A stretch of DNA of 24,349 nt from assembly GCA_046295655.1 (NCBI GenBank), contig JBKBMT010000042.1, positions 1-24,349 on the forward strand, written 5' to 3'. The DNA is from JBKBMT01 sp046295655 (GTDB lineage Bacteria; Pseudomonadota; Alphaproteobacteria; Rhodobacterales; Rhodobacteraceae). The stretch's first letter is position 1. Each line of letters starts with the position of its first letter. The position numbers and the translations under genes are program-made. Positions 1 through 6,902 of this stretch are shown here, piece after piece. The notes below the pieces were generated by a model that saw only the letters and a list, made by a program, of their open reading frames with translations, did no database searches and was not told where the DNA came from.

Positions 1-1
1 A

Positions 2-205
2 GCCGGGTTCTGTCGCAACTGCCTCAGTCGCTGGTATCAGGAAGAGGCAAACGCCCGCGGCATCGAGATGGACAAGGAAACCGCCCGCACCATTGTCTAC
101 GGCATGCCCTACGACGAATGGAAGTCGCGCCATCAGACCGAGGCGAGCGACGCGCAGAAGGCGGCTTTCGAGGTCTCGTTCCGCGAGAATGTCGGCGAAC
201 GGTGA
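2..205 (+). CDS. DUF1244 family protein (C-terminal part, 5' end outside window)
   Basis: The first 68 codons of the window read as the end of a small cytoplasmic protein and stop with TGA at 203-205. The visible part carries a Cys-x-x-Cys pair in FCRNCLSRWY, followed by KETARTIVYGMPYDEWK and a charged tail. I recognise this as the DUF1244 family of short (about 100 residue) alphaproteobacterial proteins of unknown function, so roughly the last two thirds are present. The Cys pair could bind metal, but that is inference. The stop abuts the stop of the convergent aminotransferase gene: both TGA codons lie in one TGATCA, so there is no room for a conventional terminator between them. Confidence 0.75.
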   Translation, partial: AGFCRNCLSRWYQEEANARGIEMDKETARTIVYGMPYDEWKSRHQTEASDAQKAAFEVSFRENVGER

Positions 206-1066
206 TCAGACCGCGCTGCGCCGCATCTCGTCGATGTAGATCTCGCGCAGGCGCCGGGTGACCGGGCCCGGTGCACCGTCGCCAAGCGGCGTGCCGTCGA
301 TCTGGACAACCGGCATCACGAAGGCGGAGGCCGAGGTGACGAATGCCTCGTCGGCACCCAGCGCCTCGTCGATGGTGAAGGGGCGTTCCTCGACCTCGAT
401 CTGGGCCTCCTGCGCCAGCCGCATCACGGCTGCCCGGGTGATGCCGTGCAGGATGTCGTTGCCAAGCTGGCGGGTCACGATCCGGTTGCCTTTCACGATC
501 CAGGCATTGTTCGAGGTGCCTTCGGTCACCAGGCCGTCCTCGATCATCCAGGCGTCGTCGGCACCGGCCTTCTTCGCCGCCATCTTGCCCATGGACGGGT
601 AGAGAAGCTGCACCGTCTTGATGTCGCGCCGCCCCCAGCGGATGTCGGGGATCGAGATGACCTTCCACCCGGAGCGGGCAGCCGGACTGTCGGCAAGGCC
701 CGGCTTCGACTGGGTGAACAACACGACGGTCGGGGGGGTGTCGTCGGGCGGATAGGCAAAGTCGCGGTCGCCCGGATTTCCCCGCGTGACCTGAAGATAG
801 ACCAGCCCGTCCTCGACCCTGTTCCGCGCGACGGCTTCGCGGTGCAGCGTCAGCCATTCCGCCTCGGAATGAGGATTCGCCATCTCCAGTTCCGACAGCG
901 ACCGCGCCAGCCGTGCGCAATGACCGGCGAAATCGATCAGCTTCCCGCCGAGAACCGACGTCACCTCATAGACGCCGTCCGCCATCAGGAACCCGCGGTC
1001 GAACACCGATACATGGGCCTCGGCCTCGGGCACCCACTGGCCATTGACATGGACGATGCGCGACAT
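206..1066 (-). CDS. dat: D-amino-acid aminotransferase (class IV, PLP-dependent)
   Basis: A 286-residue fold-type IV aminotransferase, predicted to interconvert D-amino acids and 2-oxo acids in the cytoplasm, for example D-alanine and D-glutamate for the cell wall. Visible landmarks are the N-terminal VFDRGFLMADGVYEV stretch, the putative PLP-lysine K150 in RRDIKTVQLL, the TEGTSNNAW segment with E182, and LGNDILHGITR near 201-211, all typical of D-alanine aminotransferase rather than of branched-chain enzymes. I chose the ATG at 1066 because GGGAG lies just upstream and the protein then begins MSRIVHVNG, the usual family start; an open frame extends 19 codons further without family-like sequence. 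Related class IV enzymes (IlvE, aminodeoxychorismate lyase) are the alternatives, but the D-AAT motifs fit best. Confidence 0.88.
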   Translation of the reverse strand: MSRIVHVNGQWVPEAEAHVSVFDRGFLMADGVYEVTSVLGGKLIDFAGHCARLARSLSELEMANPHSEAEWLTLHREAVARNRVEDGLVYLQVTRGNPGDRDFAYPPDDTPPTVVLFTQSKPGLADSPAARSGWKVISIPDIRWGRRDIKTVQLLYPSMGKMAAKKAGADDAWMIEDGLVTEGTSNNAWIVKGNRIVTRQLGNDILHGITRAAVMRLAQEAQIEVEERPFTIDEALGADEAFVTSASAFVMPVVQIDGTPLGDGAPGPVTRRLREIYIDEMRRSAV

Positions 1067-1129
1067 CGGCTTCTCCCTCGCTGCGACCCGGCGAGTGGTG
1101 GTGCAAGCACCCGCGCGCGTCAACCCACC

Positions 1130-1750
1130 TCAGAAGATCGGAAAGGTCGGGACCATCGCGTATTCCTTCAGCACCTCCATCAGTTCCGCGAAGGGAATGA
1201 GACAGAGAAAGCCCAGCGCATCGCCGAAGTTGCGCCGAAGTTCGGACACCCTGAAGGTCACATCGGGATCGGTCCGGAACAGCCGCGGATCGGGCACAAG
1301 CCGCGGCACGCGGGCGGCATAGTCGTCCCACGCTTTCCCGTGTATGGCGCGCAGATGATGTTCTTCCCGGATCGCCTGCGCGCGCAGGATAAGGAACGTC
1401 AGGCCGCCGACCAGCGCCGTCAGCACTAGGCTGCCCAGCATCAGCCCGAACCCCACGATCCCGATCGTCGAGGATACATAAAGCGGGTGGCGGACGACCG
1501 AATAGGGACCGTCCTGCATGACCGTCCTGGTCTTTCGGCCGCCGACATAGAGAATTGCCCAGAACCTGCCCAGCACCGCCGCAATGACGAGAAGCACGCC
1601 GGCAACCTCGAGCAGTTCGAAGGCCCAGTGCCGATCCATCCACACCGAGCGCGAGAACACGACGAGCGGCAGGGCGGCGACGAACAGCGCCCTCAGCAGG
1701 CGCATGCGCAGCGTCTGATCGACAGACGGGAGGGAGGAGACTGGTTGCAT
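1130..1750 (-). CDS. Isoprenylcysteine/phospholipid methyltransferase-like membrane protein
   Basis: A 206-residue integral membrane protein with about four or five hydrophobic segments (near 17-33, 45-67, 91-125 and 176-192). The core GPYSVVRHPLYVSS at 81-94, followed about 35 residues later by an EE pair and HGKAWDDYAARVPRLVP, is the SAM-binding signature of the ICMT/PEMT methyltransferase superfamily. The substrate is unknown: bacterial members include phospholipid N-methyltransferases and proteins of no known role. The start is uncertain. ATG at 1750 is chosen because the next methionine (1705) has only pyrimidine-rich sequence upstream; an ATG at 1807 would add 19 unremarkable residues. 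The gene is 63 bases downstream of nothing obvious on its own strand and shares its upstream region with mcl1, so it may be transcribed alone or with dat, whose start lies 63 bases downstream. Confidence 0.75.
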   Translation of the reverse strand: MQPVSSLPSVDQTLRMRLLRALFVAALPLVVFSRSVWMDRHWAFELLEVAGVLLVIAAVLGRFWAILYVGGRKTRTVMQDGPYSVVRHPLYVSSTIGIVGFGLMLGSLVLTALVGGLTFLILRAQAIREEHHLRAIHGKAWDDYAARVPRLVPDPRLFRTDPDVTFRVSELRRNFGDALGFLCLIPFAELMEVLKEYAMVPTFPIF

Positions 1751-1880
1751 GCCGAAGATCCATCGATGCGATGACAGCGGCTTGCGCCTGTGTCGGCTGC
1801 ATTTCAAGCGTCAATGCGTCGCAGCGCTTGCGCATGGGCCGGTTTCGGCCCGCCCCGCCCCGGGGCGGTGCGATGCTGCA

Positions 1881-1903
1881 CCGCAACATTTCCGCACTTG
1901 CGG
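1881..1903. promoter_or_regulatory. Inverted repeat CCGCAA-N11-TTGCGG upstream of mcl1
   Basis: Perfect 6-base arms at 1881-1886 and 1898-1903 are separated by 11 bases. The right arm coincides with the proposed -35 of the mcl1 promoter. Arms this short occur by chance in GC-rich DNA, so the placement is the main argument for an operator. Confidence 0.35.
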
Positions 1904-1926
1904 CCCGTCGCGCAATTATCTAACAG
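1898..1926 (+). promoter_or_regulatory. Candidate mcl1 promoter
   Basis: TTGCGG at 1898-1903 and TAACAG at 1921-1926 are 17 bases apart, giving a plausible housekeeping-sigma promoter about 37 bases before the mcl1 start. The same spacing and an identical CTAACAGA octamer occur in front of phaB (18743-18772). On the opposite strand GATAAT at 1920-1915 could be a -10 for the divergent methyltransferase gene, but its -35 is poor. Confidence 0.4.
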
Positions 1927-1963
1927 ACGACAGCCCGTCACAGACATATCCTTGCGAGGTCGC

Positions 1964-2920
1964 ATGTCGTTCCGCCTGCAACCCCCCGCCCCGGCACGGC
2001 CGAACCGGTGCCAGCTGTTCGGCCCCGGCTCGCGCCCGGCCCTGTTTCAGAAGATGGCGGCGAGCGCGGCAGACGTGATCAACCTCGACCTCGAGGACAG
2101 CGTGGCGCCTGCCGACAAGGACACCGCGCGCGACAACATCATCGCGGCCACGCACGAGGTGGACTGGGGCGCCAAGTATCTGTCGGTTCGCATCAACGGG
2201 CTGGACACGCCGTTCTGGTATCGCGACGTGGTGGATCTTCTGGAGCGCGCCTCGGACCGGCTCGATCAGATCATGATCCCGAAGGTCGGCTGTGCGGCCG
2301 ATGTCTATGCGGTGGATGCACTGGTGACAGCGGTGGAACGGGCGAAAGGCCGCAGCAAACCCGTGACGTTCGAGGTGATCATCGAAACCGCGGCCGGCAT
2401 CGCCCATGTCGAGGAAATCGCCGCGTCGTCCCCGCGCCTTCAGGCGATGAGCCTCGGCGCTGCGGATTTCGCGGCGTCGATGGGGATGCAGACCACCGGC
2501 ATCGGGGGCACCCAGGAAAACTACTACATGATCCGCGAGGGTCAGAAATACTGGGCCGATCCCTGGCACTGGGCGCAGGCGGCAATCGTTGCGGCCTGCC
2601 GGACACATGGCGTGCTGCCGGTTGACGGACCGTTCGGCGATTTCTCGGACGACGAGGGCTTCCGGGCGCAGGCGCGGCGTTCGGCGACCCTGGGGATGGT
2701 CGGGAAGTGGGCGATCCACCCCAAACAGGTCGCATTGGCGAACGAGGTCTTCACCCCCTCCGAGGCGGCAGTCGCCGAAGCGCGGGAGATCCTTGCCGCG
2801 ATGGAGGCGGCAAAGGCCGCCGGCCAGGGCGCGGCGACCTACAAGGGCCGCCTGATCGACATCGCCTCGGTCCGGCAGGCTGAGGTCATCGTGCGACAGG
2901 CCGAACTGATCGGGGGCTGA
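1964..2920 (+). CDS. mcl1: L-malyl-CoA / beta-methylmalyl-CoA lyase
   Basis: A 318-residue cytoplasmic lyase of the CitE/HpcH-HpaI superfamily. In Rhodobacter the family member Mcl1 cleaves (2R,3S)-beta-methylmalyl-CoA to glyoxylate and propionyl-CoA, and acts with a thioesterase in malyl-CoA turnover, late steps of the ethylmalonyl-CoA pathway for acetate assimilation. The protein is nearly identical in pattern to the R. sphaeroides enzyme as I remember it: MSFRLQPPAP start, NLDLEDSVAP near 40-49, LSVRINGLDTPFWYRDV, and the Mg/CoA-site residues R76, E141 (FEVIIETAAG) and D168 (LGAADFAASMGM). The WAIHPKQVALANEVF segment is also diagnostic. ATG at 1964 is preceded by GCGAGG at good spacing; upstream codons in the open frame are not family-like. 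It is likely monocistronic, with a hairpin about 130 bases downstream. Confidence 0.95.
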   Translation: MSFRLQPPAPARPNRCQLFGPGSRPALFQKMAASAADVINLDLEDSVAPADKDTARDNIIAATHEVDWGAKYLSVRINGLDTPFWYRDVVDLLERASDRLDQIMIPKVGCAADVYAVDALVTAVERAKGRSKPVTFEVIIETAAGIAHVEEIAASSPRLQAMSLGAADFAASMGMQTTGIGGTQENYYMIREGQKYWADPWHWAQAAIVAACRTHGVLPVDGPFGDFSDDEGFRAQARRSATLGMVGKWAIHPKQVALANEVFTPSEAAVAEAREILAAMEAAKAAGQGAATYKGRLIDIASVRQAEVIVRQAELIGG

Positions 2921-3047
2921 CGGTCTTCCGTCTGCCTCCGGGATAGTCACAAATTGATGACAGACGCCGCCGATTCGGGCATCATCGGAACATCCCTGCG
3001 CTGACCCCGGGAGAGGAGGCCCGTTCGGCGCAAATAGGGAGGAGGCA

Positions 3048-3073
3048 CGCCCCGAGGCTTGGCCCTCGGGGCG
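3048..3073 (+). terminator. GC-rich hairpin downstream of mcl1
   Basis: A 10-base perfect stem (3048-3057 with 3064-3073) encloses the six-base loop CTTGGC. It is followed by GTGCTGTCTTTG, which is only moderately T-rich. It is a plausible intrinsic terminator for mcl1 or for a short RNA from this gap, on the plus strand. Confidence 0.45.
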
Positions 3074-3686
3074 GTGCTGTCTTTGCCGCGCGCCGTGAAG
3101 CCACGACCATACTGCCGGCATGGAGAGTTCTTCAGGACGGCACCGAGACACGCCCGCCACGCAGATCGACGGGCTCGAACCCGTCCGTCGCAGGCCCGCC
3201 CAGCAGTGCGCCCGCATGGACGCTCGGATCGACAGCCGGAACCGCCGACGGATCGTCGCGATGCGGACCGATCATTGAGCCCATGACCCGCGGTCGGACC
3301 CCATGCTCCTTCTGCTCGGTCCCGACCCGGCCCGAGAAACCTGCGCTCACGGACGAGGATCCGCGATGGAAAAGCGCAGGACGCCCGCGGCCGGCCAGGG
3401 CTTTGATGTCGAAGGGACAGATGGGGAGCATTCGTTTCAGCTCAGGCTGGATGGGTGGGGGGCGGAAGTCCGCGCGGCGAACCCGCGCGAAACTTCGGTT
3501 GTTCGGACAGGCGCAGGCGGCGCCGACCGGGGCAACACCCTTGGCCGGGGCGTCGAGGGTCAGCGCGCCGCCCGGACCTGCCGCAATTGCTGTCTCACCC
3601 GGCCGGTCCGCCGCCGGGCCCCGTTCGCCCGGCACGTCGTCGTCACGCCGACTCTGCAACGTCAGGGTGCGACGAAGCTTGCCGAG

Positions 3687-3716
3687 TTGCACAACAGACC
3701 GCCGCACCGATATACC
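3687..3716 (+). promoter_or_regulatory. Candidate accA promoter
   Basis: TTGCAC (3687-3692) and TATACC (3711-3716) are separated by 18 bases and lie about 25 bases before the accA start, the best sigma-70-like pair in the gap. The resulting leader would be short, about 18-20 bases, and would contain the AGGAGA ribosome-binding site. Confidence 0.45.
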
Positions 3717-3741
3717 GCAGCGGACGGCAGGAGAATGACCG

Positions 3742-4701
3742 ATGAACTATCTCGAATTCGAGAAGCCGCTGGCCGACATCGAGGGCAAGGCCGAGGAGCT
3801 GCGCGCGATGGCCCGGGCCAACCCGGACATGGATGTCGCCAAGGAGGCCGAAGCACTGGACCGCAAGGCCGAGGCGCTCCTGCGCGATGTCTATGCCAAG
3901 CTTACGCCATGGCAGAAGTGCCAGGTCGCGCGGCATCCCGACCGTCCGCATTGCCGGGACTATGTCGAGGCGCTGTTCAGCGAGTGGACGCCGCTGGCCG
4001 GCGACCGGAACTTTGCCGACGACCATGCGGTGATGGGCGGGCTTGCCCGGTTCCGGGACCGTCCCGTGGTGGTCATCGGACACGAGAAGGGCCACGATAC
4101 GAAAAGCCGGATCGAACGCAATTTCGGCATGGCCCGGCCCGAAGGCTATCGCAAGGCGATCCGGCTGATGGACCTGGCGCACCGTTTCGGTCTGCCGGTG
4201 ATCACACTGGTCGATACGCCGGGGGCGTATCCGGGCAAGGGTGCCGAGGAACGCGGCCAGGCCGAGGCGATCGCACGCAGCACCCAGAAATGTCTCGAGA
4301 TCTCGGTCCCGCTGATCAGCGTCATCGTGGGCGAAGGCGGATCGGGCGGCGCGGTCGCCTTTGCCACCGCGGACCGTATCGCGATGCTGGAACATTCGAT
4401 CTATTCGGTGATCTCGCCGGAAGGCTGTGCCTCGATCCTCTGGAAAGACGCCGAGAAGATGCGCGAAGCCGCCGAGGCGCTGCGTCTGACCGCGCAGGAT
4501 CTGCTGAAGCTTGGCGTGATCGACACAATCGTTCCCGAACCCGTGGGCGGCGCGCAGCGCGACCGGCAGGCGACGATTGCGGCAGTCGGTGACGCGCTGG
4601 GCCGGATGCTGGACGATCTCTCCGGCCTGAAACCCGACCAATTGGTGCGCCAGCGCCGCAAGAAGTTTCTGGAGATGGGATCCAAAGGTCTCGCGGCATG
4701 A
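3742..4701 (+). CDS. accA: Acetyl-CoA carboxylase carboxyltransferase subunit alpha
   Basis: A 319-residue protein, the usual length for AccA. With AccD it forms the cytoplasmic carboxyltransferase that moves CO2 from carboxybiotin-BCCP to acetyl-CoA, giving malonyl-CoA for fatty acid synthesis. Evidence is the N-terminal MNYLEFEKPLADIEGK, the ARHPDRPHCRDYV segment near 63-75, GHEKGHDTKSRIERNFGMA at 113-131, LVDTPGAYPGKGAEERGQ at 156-173, the oxyanion-hole glycines GEGGSGGAVAFATADR at 197-212, and ISPEGCASILWKD at 224-236, all hallmarks of the crotonase-fold alpha subunit. AGGAGA precedes the ATG by eight bases. The stop TGA overlaps the next gene's ATG (ATGA at 4698-4701), so the two are translationally coupled. 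Confidence 0.97.
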   Translation: MNYLEFEKPLADIEGKAEELRAMARANPDMDVAKEAEALDRKAEALLRDVYAKLTPWQKCQVARHPDRPHCRDYVEALFSEWTPLAGDRNFADDHAVMGGLARFRDRPVVVIGHEKGHDTKSRIERNFGMARPEGYRKAIRLMDLAHRFGLPVITLVDTPGAYPGKGAEERGQAEAIARSTQKCLEISVPLISVIVGEGGSGGAVAFATADRIAMLEHSIYSVISPEGCASILWKDAEKMREAAEALRLTAQDLLKLGVIDTIVPEPVGGAQRDRQATIAAVGDALGRMLDDLSGLKPDQLVRQRRKKFLEMGSKGLAA

Positions 4702-5021
4702 GCGCCGCGAACCCGTGGCTGCTGCTGTTCCTCGCCGGCCTGTTCGAGATCGTCTGGGCGCTGGGGCTGAAGTTCTCCCATGGATTCACCCGCCCGTTGC
4801 CGACCGTGATAACGGCGCTGGGGGCATTCGTTTCCTTCTTCCTGCTGGCGCGCGCGATGATTCACCTTCCGGTCGGCACCGCCTATGCGGTCTGGGTCGG
4901 GATCGGCGCAGTCGGGACCGCCATTCTCGGGGTCTATCTGTTTCACGAGCCCGTCAATGCCCTGCGCGTCACGGGGATCGCGCTGATCCTGGCGGGGATC
5001 GTCGCGCTGCGGGTTGGCTGA
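4698..5021 (+). CDS. Small multidrug resistance family transporter, Gdx/SugE type
   Basis: A 107-residue inner-membrane protein with four hydrophobic segments, the standard SMR length. The essential membrane glutamate is E17 in GLFEIVWALGLK, and the motifs GLKFSHGF and VGTAYAVWVGIGAVGTAILG match the SugE/Gdx branch, not EmrE. Characterised Gdx proteins export guanidinium ion in exchange for protons as antiparallel dimers, so guanidinium is the best guess for the substrate; quaternary ammonium export is the alternative. It overlaps accA by four bases (ATGA) and has no promoter or guanidine riboswitch of its own that I can see, so it is presumably co-expressed with accA. Its stop is three bases from that of the convergent gene at 5025. 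Confidence 0.9.
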   Translation: MSAANPWLLLFLAGLFEIVWALGLKFSHGFTRPLPTVITALGAFVSFFLLARAMIHLPVGTAYAVWVGIGAVGTAILGVYLFHEPVNALRVTGIALILAGIVALRVG

Positions 5022-5024
5022 CCG

Positions 5025-6029
5025 TCAGTCGTGGGCGCGCGGCTGGAGCATCGCGCCGAAAGGCAGCCTGCGAAGGAGCGCCGCGCGGGGACCGTCCGGC
5101 GGCAGCGTGCAGACTGCGCGCTGCGGCAATCCGGCCCCGTGATCCAGCCGCGCGGTCAGCTGGTCCCGCCAGTGGTCGGTCAGCCAGTAGAACAGCAGAA
5201 GCAGGTCGCTGAGCCCATCGCCCTCCTCGGTGAACCGGATGCGCGTGGTGCCATGGCGAGCCGGTTCCACCCGGACGCTGCGCCGCGTCGTCACGCGCCA
5301 GCCGTCAGGCGCCACGGACGCTGTCTCGATCTCCTGCCAGAACGGGCCTTCGTCGAGGATACGGACGCGAAAATCGGCGGCGAATTCCGGCGTCTCGTCC
5401 ATCGCCCAGCACAGGCTCCGGCATTCGGTCTTGGTCCAGACGTCGAACCAGCCCTTCGCGTCCAGCGGACCAGCCCTGTGGAACGGCGTTTCGGTCCCCG
5501 GCCCCAGGCGCAGAGCGGCCATCGCCTGCGCAGGGTCCCCGGTCCAGCGCAAGCGTAGCCGGATCCGGCGGCGGCGCCGGGGGGCATAGAGGGCCGCCAG
5601 CGGCAGGGCCGTGCACAGCCTGATCCAGGCGGCAAGGGCCGCACCCGCCAGCGCCACCCCGGTCGCAAGCCGGAATGCCGGACCGGCCCCCGCGGCAATC
5701 CACTGGACCGCGGGCAGCAGCACGATGCAAGCCGTCACCACCAGCGCCAGGGCCAGAAGTTCGAATCCAGCCTGAGGGAAGCGAACCAGAAGCCAGGCCG
5801 ACAGCACGACCCAGCCGGGCAGCACCAGAAGGCGCACCGGCAGCGGCACGCCGGCCGATCCACCGCCGAACAGGAAATCCGCAAGTGCAAGGCCGGCCAG
5901 AGGCAGCAGTGCCATGACCGCGAACAGCCGGCGCAGCCGCTTCAGACGGACTCCCTCTGGTGTGTCGGCAAGCCGTCCGGCCTCGGCAAGGATTCGTCGG
6001 ATTCGCGGTCGAAGGGGTTTCCGTCTCAT
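5025..6029 (-). CDS. Hypothetical membrane protein with C-terminal soluble domain
   Basis: I do not recognise this 334-residue protein. After a basic N terminus it has four hydrophobic segments (about 36-52, 64-82, 90-112 and 122-148), an Arg-rich cluster RRRRRIRLRLRW at 151-162, and a soluble C-terminal half of about 170 residues with Trp-rich alternating strands (GWFDVWTK, SLCWAMDETPEFAADF, GPFWQEIE, TTRIRFTEEGDG). The order of strands faintly recalls SRPBCC/START-like ligand-binding domains, but this is a guess. The start is uncertain: neither ATG at 6029 nor ATG at 6092 has a good ribosome-binding site. I chose 6029 because the extra 21 codons have low third-position G+C. It follows the plsC-like gene by about 120 bases on the same strand and may belong to the ftsE-ftsX-plsC transcript. 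Confidence 0.7.
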   Translation of the reverse strand: MRRKPLRPRIRRILAEAGRLADTPEGVRLKRLRRLFAVMALLPLAGLALADFLFGGGSAGVPLPVRLLVLPGWVVLSAWLLVRFPQAGFELLALALVVTACIVLLPAVQWIAAGAGPAFRLATGVALAGAALAAWIRLCTALPLAALYAPRRRRRIRLRLRWTGDPAQAMAALRLGPGTETPFHRAGPLDAKGWFDVWTKTECRSLCWAMDETPEFAADFRVRILDEGPFWQEIETASVAPDGWRVTTRRSVRVEPARHGTTRIRFTEEGDGLSDLLLLFYWLTDHWRDQLTARLDHGAGLPQRAVCTLPPDGPRAALLRRLPFGAMLQPRAHD

Positions 6030-6148
6030 GGGCCGAACACTTGCCCGCGACTGTGACCGTTTCCCGGCGGTCGCGGGAAAAGTCTTTGACATCACCCGCA
6101 GTTGGTGACGGGACGGCGCTTCGGCGGTTTCCGTTACCGCCCCCCGGA

Positions 6149-6901
6149 TCAGGCGCGCGACGGTCGGAATACACCCCGTAGAAAGCCGGCCTCGGCCATC
6201 AGACGGTTCGACGCGCTCTCGATCTCCCCTTCGAGGCGGGCCATGAAGGCATCGACCGGCAGGCCCGGCGCGATCGCGGGCAGGAACTCGACCACCGCAA
6301 GGCCGGGACGGCGCATGATGCCGCGCTTCGGCCAGAACACGCCGACATTGGTTGCCGCCGGAATGCAGGGCAGGCCAAGCTGGGCATAAAGGTGGCCAGT
6401 CCCGATCTTGTAGGGACGGTCGACGCCCGGTGCCACGCGTGTCCCCTGGGGGTAGATGATCAGTTGCCCCGGCAGCGCGCGGCCTTTCGCGACGCCCTCC
6501 ATCATCTGCCGGATCGCAGCCGACCGCTTGCCCCGATCGACCGGCACACAGCCGATCCGCAGCGCATACCAGCCGAGGATCGGCGCCCAGATCAGCTCGC
6601 GCTTCATGATGAACTTGGGCCGGGGGACGGCGGAGACGATGATGATGATGTCGAAGAAGCTCTGGTGCTTTGCGGCGATCAGCACCTCGCCTTCGGGCGG
6701 CGTGCCGCGCACCTCGGATCGAAGGCCGACCAGGACCCGCGCGGTGAACCGGACCCAGCGGCAATAGGAATGGACGCCGGCGAAGGCACCCTTGCGGTCG
6801 AGGATCGCCCAGGGGGTGAACACCAAGGCGAAAACCACCATGGCCGCATACATCTGCACGATGAACACCAGCGACCGCAGATACTGGACGGCATCGCGCA
6901 T
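6149..6901 (-). CDS. plsC: 1-acyl-sn-glycerol-3-phosphate acyltransferase (PlsC family)
   Basis: A 250-residue membrane-associated acyltransferase predicted to acylate lysophosphatidic acid to phosphatidic acid. It has one N-terminal hydrophobic segment (about 10-34), the catalytic HxxxxD motif H79QSFFD84, the KFIMKRELIWAPILGW block at 96-111, the glycerolipid-binding motif written here YPQGTR (150-155) instead of the textbook FPEGTR, and a later IPAATNVGVFW segment. The Glu-to-Gln change in the third motif is noteworthy, though I recall it in other alphaproteobacterial members. The ATG at 6901 lies one base beyond the ftsX stop (6903), with GGGAG upstream, so it is in the ftsE-ftsX operon. 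Another acyltransferase specificity (such as an ornithine-lipid OlsA-type) cannot be excluded. Confidence 0.9.
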   Translation of the reverse strand: MRDAVQYLRSLVFIVQMYAAMVVFALVFTPWAILDRKGAFAGVHSYCRWVRFTARVLVGLRSEVRGTPPEGEVLIAAKHQSFFDIIIIVSAVPRPKFIMKRELIWAPILGWYALRIGCVPVDRGKRSAAIRQMMEGVAKGRALPGQLIIYPQGTRVAPGVDRPYKIGTGHLYAQLGLPCIPAATNVGVFWPKRGIMRRPGLAVVEFLPAIAPGLPVDAFMARLEGEIESASNRLMAEAGFLRGVFRPSRA

Positions 6902-6902
6902 G

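Larger units (their letters stand above)
2921..3741. other. 821-base stretch with no convincing gene
   Basis: Between mcl1 and accA I find no recognisable protein. Open frames exist on both strands (for example minus 3132-3707 and plus 3283-3738), but their translations are Arg/Pro/Gly-rich and unfamiliar. In the plus frame that continues from 3303, a hand count of about 90 codons gave near 70% G or C at the third base, lower than the flanking genes. The stretch holds one clear GC hairpin (3048-3073), two purine-rich ribosome-binding-like runs before it (3011-3019 and 3036-3045) without a proper start codon after them, a 15-codon ATG frame at 2957-3004, and the accA promoter near its end. It could be a decayed gene, a leader region or an sRNA locus. 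Confidence 0.6.

Noticed and set aside
1855..1868. 14-base palindrome CCGCCCCGGGGCGG upstream of mcl1
   Set aside because: Composed only of G and C in a G/C-run region; such palindromes arise readily by composition, and no loop is possible for an RNA hairpin.
3172..3187. tRNA-like T-arm (CGGG-CTCGAA-CCCG)
   Set aside because: The loop has six instead of seven bases, and no acceptor, D or anticodon arm can be drawn upstream.
3120..3278. 52-codon plus-strand ATG frame in the gap
   Set aside because: Arg-rich, low-complexity product with no ribosome-binding site before the ATG.
3132..3707. 191-codon minus-strand open frame in the mcl1-accA gap
   Set aside because: Not opposed by a known gene, so it was considered seriously, but it has no recognised motif, no clear ribosome-binding site and weak third-position bias; kept only as a remark in the gap entry.
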